From positions 310,001 through 374,000 of the forward strand of contig JAZKJV010003372.1 in assembly GCA_037367405.1 (NCBI GenBank): a DNA stretch of 64,000 nt. The letters are read 5' to 3'. The position numbers and the translations under genes are program-made. Of the stretch, positions 57,510 through 64,000 are shown in pieces. Under the pieces are notes generated by a model that had not been told where the DNA came from, ran no database searches, and worked only from the letters and a program-made list of their open reading frames with translations. Origin of the DNA: Ottelia alismoides (lineage: Eukaryota > Streptophyta > Magnoliopsida > Alismatales > Hydrocharitaceae). Every line of letters starts with the position of its first letter. Positions within the stretch are counted from its first letter, which is position 1.

Positions 57510-58455
57510 TGACATTTAAACTAAGTCTGGAATAAAATTGAAGAATGGAGCTTAGTTGGACCTTAATCCACTTAATTTCAGAGGAACCTAATAAGAACTG
57601 GAGGTAAGACTTTCAGGTCCTAGTGACTAATTCTTTGAGTCCATAAGACTATCTTCACATGTCATCTTGATTAGTCTAAGTAGAATATTTAACAACACAT
57701 GCATGATCCTTTCAAAGGAGGGATAGTCTACTGGTTGAAGAGGAAAAACTCCTTATGTACATGCTGCACCTTGTATATATTTTCAAAAAAAAAGGAAAAG
57801 AAAAAGAAAAAAAAACGCATAATCTCCAAAAGTGGACATGCCTGATTGAAAAGTAAAATGCCTACCGGAGTGTATATACAAGTGAAAAAAAGAATAAGAG
57901 CTTCAAAGCCAAATTTTTGTAAGCTTGCTGTGGATGACTTGGCTACATTGGTCATGCATCCAAGGATAGGTGGCTACACTAGTTACCGCCCATTCTCTTT
58001 TCCATCCCCTCTTCTTGAGCTAGTTGTACTTGAACTTAGAAGGGAATATCCCCGCTCCTCAAGGAAAGAGTTGCTAGATCATGGGTTTAGAGTTAACTTG
58101 TTGAGAGAGGCTACTTCTTTGCTAATTTTGAGATGAGGAGCTATATTTCACTTACACTGTACAAGTAAAGATTCATAGTCATACGAATTTGTGTATGTAG
58201 ACTTGTTCTGACCTGACTGTAGAGGAGACCTGAATAGGAGTCTTGTGGAACTTAGAGGTTGTTAGGCTTTAAATCCATTTCCCATTAAGGTTCCGCCACA
58301 CTAATAATCCAAAGGTCTGACATAGCTTCATACTACAATTTTATGAAGATAACTTTAAAAGTCAACATTGTTCTAACTTCTTTCCTTTTTCTTTTCTTTA
58401 TTTTTGTTTTCATTTATTTTCTAAATAAGTGTTTGCTAAGGGAATAACAAAGGTA
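57510..58455 (+). other. Conserved pre-LTR module, third copy
   Basis: Counterpart of 7271-8414 and 50485-51490: ATGGAGCTTAGTTGGACC (57544), GAGGAAAAACTCCTTATGTA (57739), CTTGAACTTAGAAGGGAATA (58029), TGTTTGCTAAGGGAATAAC (58430). It stops at AAAGTATATGG where the polypurine tract would be, and no LTR start follows. Only short ORFs. Confidence 0.65.
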
Positions 58456-61330
58456 AAGTATATGGAATTAGGAATAAAAGCAACTATTGTATTTATTTAT
58501 TTATTTTATTTATTTAGGTATTTATTTTATTTATTTCTCTGATTTACAATAAAAATAAAAAACAAAAAAAAGAAGGTTCGAAGTAGGCGTCGGCTGCACT
58601 CCTGAAATGACATTTACGCCCTCAGGAGTTTATGAAATTATGAAATAGCCCCTACTAGAGCCAAATCACGTGAAGAGCATGTCTTTAGTGGGTAAACTGC
58701 ATTTTCTTTCTCGATCTTATTTCCTGTTAATTTTCATTCAAAAACTTTGAATAATTACGTGTTAGTCCCTGTAATTTCCAGACTTTTATTTGCTTGCTCT
58801 TCTCATTTAAATAAATGTTTTATGCTAAAAAAATTTACAAAAATTGTGTAGACTCCTGCTATGGTGTTCTTTATTGAATATAAATTTCATTGCATTTTAT
58901 TTTATTTGCTATTTTTAATAAATAAAAAACAATGTCTTTTTCTCTGCCCGAACTTAGAAAAATCATAAAAATTCGTATATTGCCTGAAAAATTCCAAGAA
59001 ACATAGATTAGGTGTATTTTATTACTTTTTATTTTCTATCCAATTTTCACGCATTAATCATGTATAAATCCAAAAAAATACAAAATACCAAAAATCTTAT
59101 AAAAATTGTAGAAAGTTCTAGAAAAATGGAAAAATATTGATTTTAGTTCCCGTTTGTATATCTTTGTGTATACTTTTGTATAAAAATCATTACCAGGAGT
59201 TTTGGGCTTAAAATATTTTTAAGTTGCAAATTACTCCATGTTGTGCGCTGTTTACTATTTTCAGTGTTGTTTGATTTTTATAAAATCACAAAAACATCAG
59301 AAAAACTTGAAAAAATTAACAAAAAACATTAGAGAGAATTTAAAACACAAAAATATTTTCTTTAGAATTTTCTGAGCATTCTTGACTATTTTTAAAAATA
59401 CAAAAATATTGTGTGTGCATATTGTGACTTGTGCCTTATTTGAAAACTAAAAATTGAAAAATTAAAAAAAAACAACTAATTTTTTTCGAAATTTGACTAC
59501 TGAATTCTTTAATCATGCTCCTTGTTTTCGACCCTGGTCGCTATACTAGGTAAATTAAGTAGTGAAGACCTCTTACATTGCTTTCCATTATTTGATTTAT
59601 TCTTCTGTTAAGTGGTTTTATCTATATATTTTTCTCGTTGATTACGCTTGGTAATTCAGGTCACAACGACCATTGATTATTTGCATACTTAACCCTAGTT
59701 GCCAGGCGTGTCATCAGTGCACAAGGCCCCTCAGAAGAAGAAGAGACAAACGGTGAGGTATTAGGCATCCTAAGTAGTAAGAAATCACTTATCAAAGACC
59801 TTCTTCCTCCTCCATCCATCGTTGTTGATCGAGGCCCGGGTCTAAACATGGTTGTTGATCCTAGGCGAAGCAATACATCTCCAGGGCCCTTCGGATCTTA
59901 AGCGACGATGCATAGTACCTGCTCAGTCATCCATATCCGCCAGCACGTGCCCCATAGGGTATGTTACATGATCTCCCCACACGTTTTTGTATTTATAAAT
60001 GGTCATATAAATATTAAAAATAGAATAATAATTTTAGTATAACTTGTAAGTATGACCTCGTACTTTTTTGTGATTACAAACAGATCCTTCTCCCTCACGT
60101 GTAGCGATACGTGAGGCTCTCTAATTTTTATTTAAGTACCCCTATAATGTCTAGATCTTTTATTAAAAGAATTTTAAGTTTATATTGCAACTAGGTCATT
60201 GTTCCTATAACATTTTATTTTCTTTAATTTTATTTATATTAAATATTTTATTGCTCTAAAAATTATAGGAAAGTTAATATGAGTACATGATATCATGCTT
60301 GTTCATGCATAATTTTCGTGGAGGCATTTAATTAATCTTTCTATTTATTAAAATTACAAAAACATTACATTTTCATCGTATCTAAATATAAAAATTCATA
60401 AAAAATAGAAGAACATTTCAAAAAATGCCAAAAATTGTACTATTTATATTATTATATATTTTACCACATATTTCAAAATCACTACAAATATAAAATATAA
60501 AACCTTAAAATACCCTATTTTTTTTGAAAAATCTGAAAATATTTCTTTCAATTCTTGAATTTTCTATATTATATATACTATGTACTAAAAATAGTTTTAA
60601 GTTTTAAACATATTTTATTTATTTAATCTAAAACAAATGTGGATATTTAATATGCACATTGTTTTGTACTTTGCATCTTTTAAAAAACCATAAAAATTAG
60701 AAAATTCTACAAAAAATATCAAAAATAGAGAAAAATATAAAGAGCATAAAAATATTTTTATTTCCTCTATTTTGTGTATGTTTTGACCTAAATAAACAAA
60801 TCTATATTATGCACTTATATCACCTATTACTTATGTAACATATAATACTATTCTATTATCTATAATTATATATCATATTTAGAAGAAAATAAAAAAGAAA
60901 TTAAAAATATATGAAATTTTAAAAAATAAAATCAAAAATTAAAAAAAAATAAAAAATAAAACAAATAAAAATTCTTAAAAATTAAATATAATTAAAACCC
61001 ACATAAAAACAAGGAAAAACAACAAAAAAATATATGTACATTGTTATTAATAAGACATAATAAATAATTAGATTACCTCCTTTTGCTTTCAGTGTTCGAT
61101 AACTCAGACTTCTTATACATATACACATATTTATCTTAGTTATAATAAATCTTAACTCACTTCACTTTATTGATCACATATGTATTTATGGGTTAATTCT
61201 TAATTAATTTGAGATAGATCGTTGTATCGATTAGGGTTCCAGCCTCGTTAGGAACCCTTGGTCGATCTCGAGTTATCAACGTACTACAACAAGGGCCCAG
61301 GAAATTAGTTGTTCATTATACGTTAGACAG
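58456..61330 (+). mobile_element. LTR-like R/U5 sequence, apparently two partial copies
   Basis: No genes. 58560-59560 begins with a GC-moderate part and CACGTG-AGAGCAT, followed by AATTACGTGTTAGTCCCTGT, resembling the downstream part of LTR A (11100-11220) and LTR B (23460-23560). A second, similar passage begins near 60060 (CCTCACGTGTAGCGATACG, then GCAACTAGG...). 59560-60000 separates them. This suggests two truncated Athila-type LTRs in the same direction. Ends not determined; an AT-rich tract fills 60240-61060. Confidence 0.45.
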
Positions 61331-61479
61331 TTGAGCATGTAGCTGGAGTATTCCACATTTGCATTTCTTCTACTGATTCATCTTGACATCATCTTGGGTA
61401 TGTACTAGCTGGAGAGGCACCACACTTGCCTACATTATTTAGTGGAGACAGTCGTCTCCCATCTACTAGGAGGACCATC

Positions 61480-62160
61480 TTTCTAGTTCAACAAATGTAT
61501 TATGAATAGTGAGGTCGTTTGTATTTTCGCATTAAGAATGCATCCATTTCTCAGTCATGGAAGTGCAGACTTATCTAATTACATTGTTGGTATAGCTATG
61601 CATGATCAAATAATTGAGGACGTTAGAGTAGTTTGTGACTTCCTTGACATGTTCATAGATGGATTGCCTGGACTACCATTGGAGAGAGAGAGAGAGATCA
61701 AGTTTGAGATATATTTTGTTATCTGACACTCAACTGATCTCCATTTCTCTGTACTAGATGGCATTCGCTGAGCTTGATAAGTTCAAGGTGTAGCAACATG
61801 AGATGCTAGAGAAGGGATTCATTTGCCCCAGTACATTACCTTGGGTAGCACCAAATTTTTTCGTGAAGAAGAAGGACAAATCCATGAGATTATGTATTGT
61901 TTACACCCAAACAAGCAGATGGTTAAAAATTGTTACCCACCCCATGGATAGATAATATTTTCGATAATTTGCTTAGAGAAATTATGTTATCCAAGATTGA
62001 TATGCAATCTGGTTATCTAAAATTTTGGATTAATAATTCAAATGAAATGAAGTTGACTTTTCATACAAGATATAATCACTAAAAGTTTGTGATGATGTCA
62101 TTTAGTCTCATGAATGCATATGTTGTATTCATGGATTATTTTTATTCTTTATCTGAAAAA
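61480..62160 (+). pseudogene. Chromovirus-type protease/RT fragment, heavily decayed
   Basis: Open frame 61502-61726 includes MHPFLSHGSADLSNY-IVGIA and VVCDFLDMFIDGLPGLPLER, the linker just before RT in chromoviruses (usually VREFPDVFPEDLPGLPPER). Other frames follow with [31 protein letters not shown], a SKIDMQSGY-like piece near 61995 and MMSFSLMNAYVVFMD near 62090-62130. It ends near 62160, before the YxDD box. It is a different lineage from the Athila fragments; relation to the element at 53113 was not resolved. Confidence 0.75.
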
Positions 62161-62861
62161 GCCTCAAAAAACATTTAAAACTCAAAATACAAAAATGTCA
62201 TTTTTCTCATTTTTACTATATTTTATCTCCATTTTTGATAATTAAATTATTTTTATCACCTATATTATATATGTTGTATCACATTTTTATTTCTTTTCCT
62301 TTCTTTTTCTAAATTAAAAATCGACCAAAAGTTACAAATATAAAAATGTAAAATAAACATTTGCATTGATTCAATCTGATAGGGATATCTTATTCAACAT
62401 TCGAAGCTTGCACATCGTACATCACCTTTCATTTTTGCACTAAACTTTAAATTGCATTTTCACTACATTGAAACATTTTTCACAATAAATTGAGGTACAT
62501 TAAAACGACCTAAATCGCGCAACCAACACTATCCCACTTCCATGTGTTTGACCTAGTTATTCTTACCAAGTAAAATGAAAATTGACCACACTCATAATTC
62601 ATAAAGTCTCTGATTTTTTTATTAGAAGTTTTATACCGGCCATACTAAAATTAGGCATTCTTAGTAGGGTAAAAAGATCGCTCCTCAATGGGTCCGTAGA
62701 TACTTTTATGATTTTATTAAATTCTTTATTTGATTCATGGGACACATACTCCTTTATTGCACAACTTTAGTATCCAAATTAGGTAAGTCGATGATGAGCA
62801 TCCCATCTTCATACTACATCAAGGGCATATGCAGTTAGATGTTTATTATACATTAGGCCTT
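62161..62861. other. No gene seen
   Basis: AT-rich, with one 62-codon ORF (62582-62770) that matches nothing I recognise. It ends directly at the LTR start at 62862. Confidence 0.4.
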
Positions 62862-64000
62862 TGATGAATACCCATTCATTCACCTTTATTCCTTTATTTT
62901 GTCCTTAAATCCATAGATAATTACATGTAAATATATCTAACATGTACAAAATAAAACAGTAACTGTTGGTTGAGAATAGTATATAAAACTTGTATTTAAA
63001 TACAAAATAAATGAATAAATAGAAGAAAAGAAAAACAATGGTTATTGTAAGCATTGGCATGCCCTAAATCCCGAGACTAAGTCAGTATTGAATTGGTCGA
63101 CAAAGAATAAAGTAAGGGGAGATCAGGGTAGAGAAATACAAACAAAATGACAAAGATACCTAGAAACCATAGGTGGCCAACACAAAAATACATATAAAAA
63201 TACAAAAATAATTGCATATAAAAATATTGTACATAATGACTGGGGCACATAGATGAAAAAGCCAAAAACAGAACTTCAATGATCAATATCTCCTCCATAT
63301 GAACTTAAAATTCATCAAACTCACATTTATTGTTCTTAAAATTAAATTATCTATTTAATGAAGGTAATTTCATTAAAAATGGAGTTAAGATATAAAAGTT
63401 GGATTTTTGGGTCCTATTGTACTATACACCTATACATATTATTCATTCTTTATACTTTTACTCTTTTTATATTTTTAAATACTTGTAAATATTATTAAAA
63501 TATATTACAAATACAAACATAAAATAAAATCTTAAAAAATATATTAAAATAAATAATACATTTAATATATAGGTATACTATACCTATAATGTAAATACCC
63601 ATAATTATTTAAGTGCATAATTAAAGTCATAAAAATAAAATAAAAATATGTAAATATGTATTTAAATATATAAAATATATACACATAATAATAATATTTA
63701 AAATACAAAATAAAAATTAAATACATAATACATAGTTATAAATACCTATAACTACACTTGTAAAAATTAACTTATAACAAATAAGCTGATAAAAATAAAT
63801 AAAAATAACCTAAAAGTAGTACATCAAATAAGAAACAATTTTTCTATTTTGAGTTTTAATTAATAAAGATATTATATTTCAAAAATAAAAAATTTCCTCT
63901 TTAAGTGGCTTTTTGTCCTGTAGTGTCTTATGTGGACCTATCAGGAGCGCCCAAGGTTTGACCCTAGGTTAACCCTCCATTCTCCGTGCAAGAGTGCGCT
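62862..64000 (+). mobile_element. Start of a further Athila-type LTR, runs off the window
   Basis: Begins TGATGAATACCCATTCATTC, with the U3 block GACAAAGAATAAAGTAAGGG at 63099 and a near-palindrome TTGACC-CTA-GGTTAA at 63958-63972, at the same distance from the LTR start as in the other copies. Closest in sequence to the LTR at 51507. No polypurine tract precedes it, so it is probably a 5' or solo LTR; the 5 bp before it are GCCTT. The TATA box would lie beyond the window. Confidence 0.8.

Overview
This window is a repeat-packed, AT-rich stretch of a plant nuclear genome, almost certainly a flowering plant with a large genome. The evidence is the set of mobile-element lineages: Ty3/gypsy elements of the Athila type with 3-4 kb LTRs and a tRNA-Asp-type primer binding site, a Tekay/Del-type chromovirus with a C-terminal chromodomain, Ty1/copia remnants, an RTE-type LINE ending in a (TTG)n tail, and a Mutator-like foldback element. 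I found no intact host gene, no tRNA or rRNA gene and no CRISPR array. Almost every coding stretch is a decayed retrotransposon gene; the one long uninterrupted ORF (619 codons, minus strand, 57427-55568) is also a retrotransposon pol.

Layout. 1-12330: downstream part of Athila element A on the plus strand: decayed RT/RNase H and integrase (1-2022), an array of four hairpins each ending in a polypurine-tract-like G run (2153-2512), a duplicated non-coding region broken by a solo LTR (3046-6490, minus strand, TTTAT target duplication), a non-coding module and polypurine tract, then the 3' LTR (8427-~12330). ~12365-12640: a copia LTR fragment. ~12703-16305: an Athila LTR in reverse orientation, so two long LTRs face each other. 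16370-17235: an Athila RT fragment. 17371-18092: a tentative Mutator-like transposase remnant. 18110-19999: no recognisable gene. 20000-20816: the 3' end of a minus-strand copia element, cut off by Athila element B (5' LTR 20817-24524, PBS 24528-24545, gag-protease-start of RT 25922-29805).

29830-44185: Athila element E on the minus strand (5' LTR 41138-44185; gag, protease, RT, RNase H and integrase running right to left; the same four-hairpin array; 3' LTR lost). An RTE LINE (about 38150-41065) sits in its leader. 44341-44850: a foldback element with direct repeats at both ends. 44990-47994: another Athila remnant. 48000-50479: a solo copia LTR. 50485-53112: Athila 3' region and a truncated LTR, entered at 53113 by the chromovirus (3' LTR 53113-55517, fused gag/pol ORF to about 57480). 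57510-64000: Athila non-coding module, LTR U5-like sequence, a chromovirus RT fragment, and the start of a further Athila LTR at 62862.

The elements do not work together as a pathway; the window is a nested and rearranged graveyard. Its most interesting content is shared non-coding structure: the hairpin/polypurine array seen in A and E, the palindromic LTR start, the TTGAC palindrome about 170-210 bp upstream of the TATA box in several LTRs, and the conserved module before the 3' LTR. Boundaries written 'about' were judged by eye and may be off by tens of bases; those supported by target duplications or TG/CA ends should be within a few bases.
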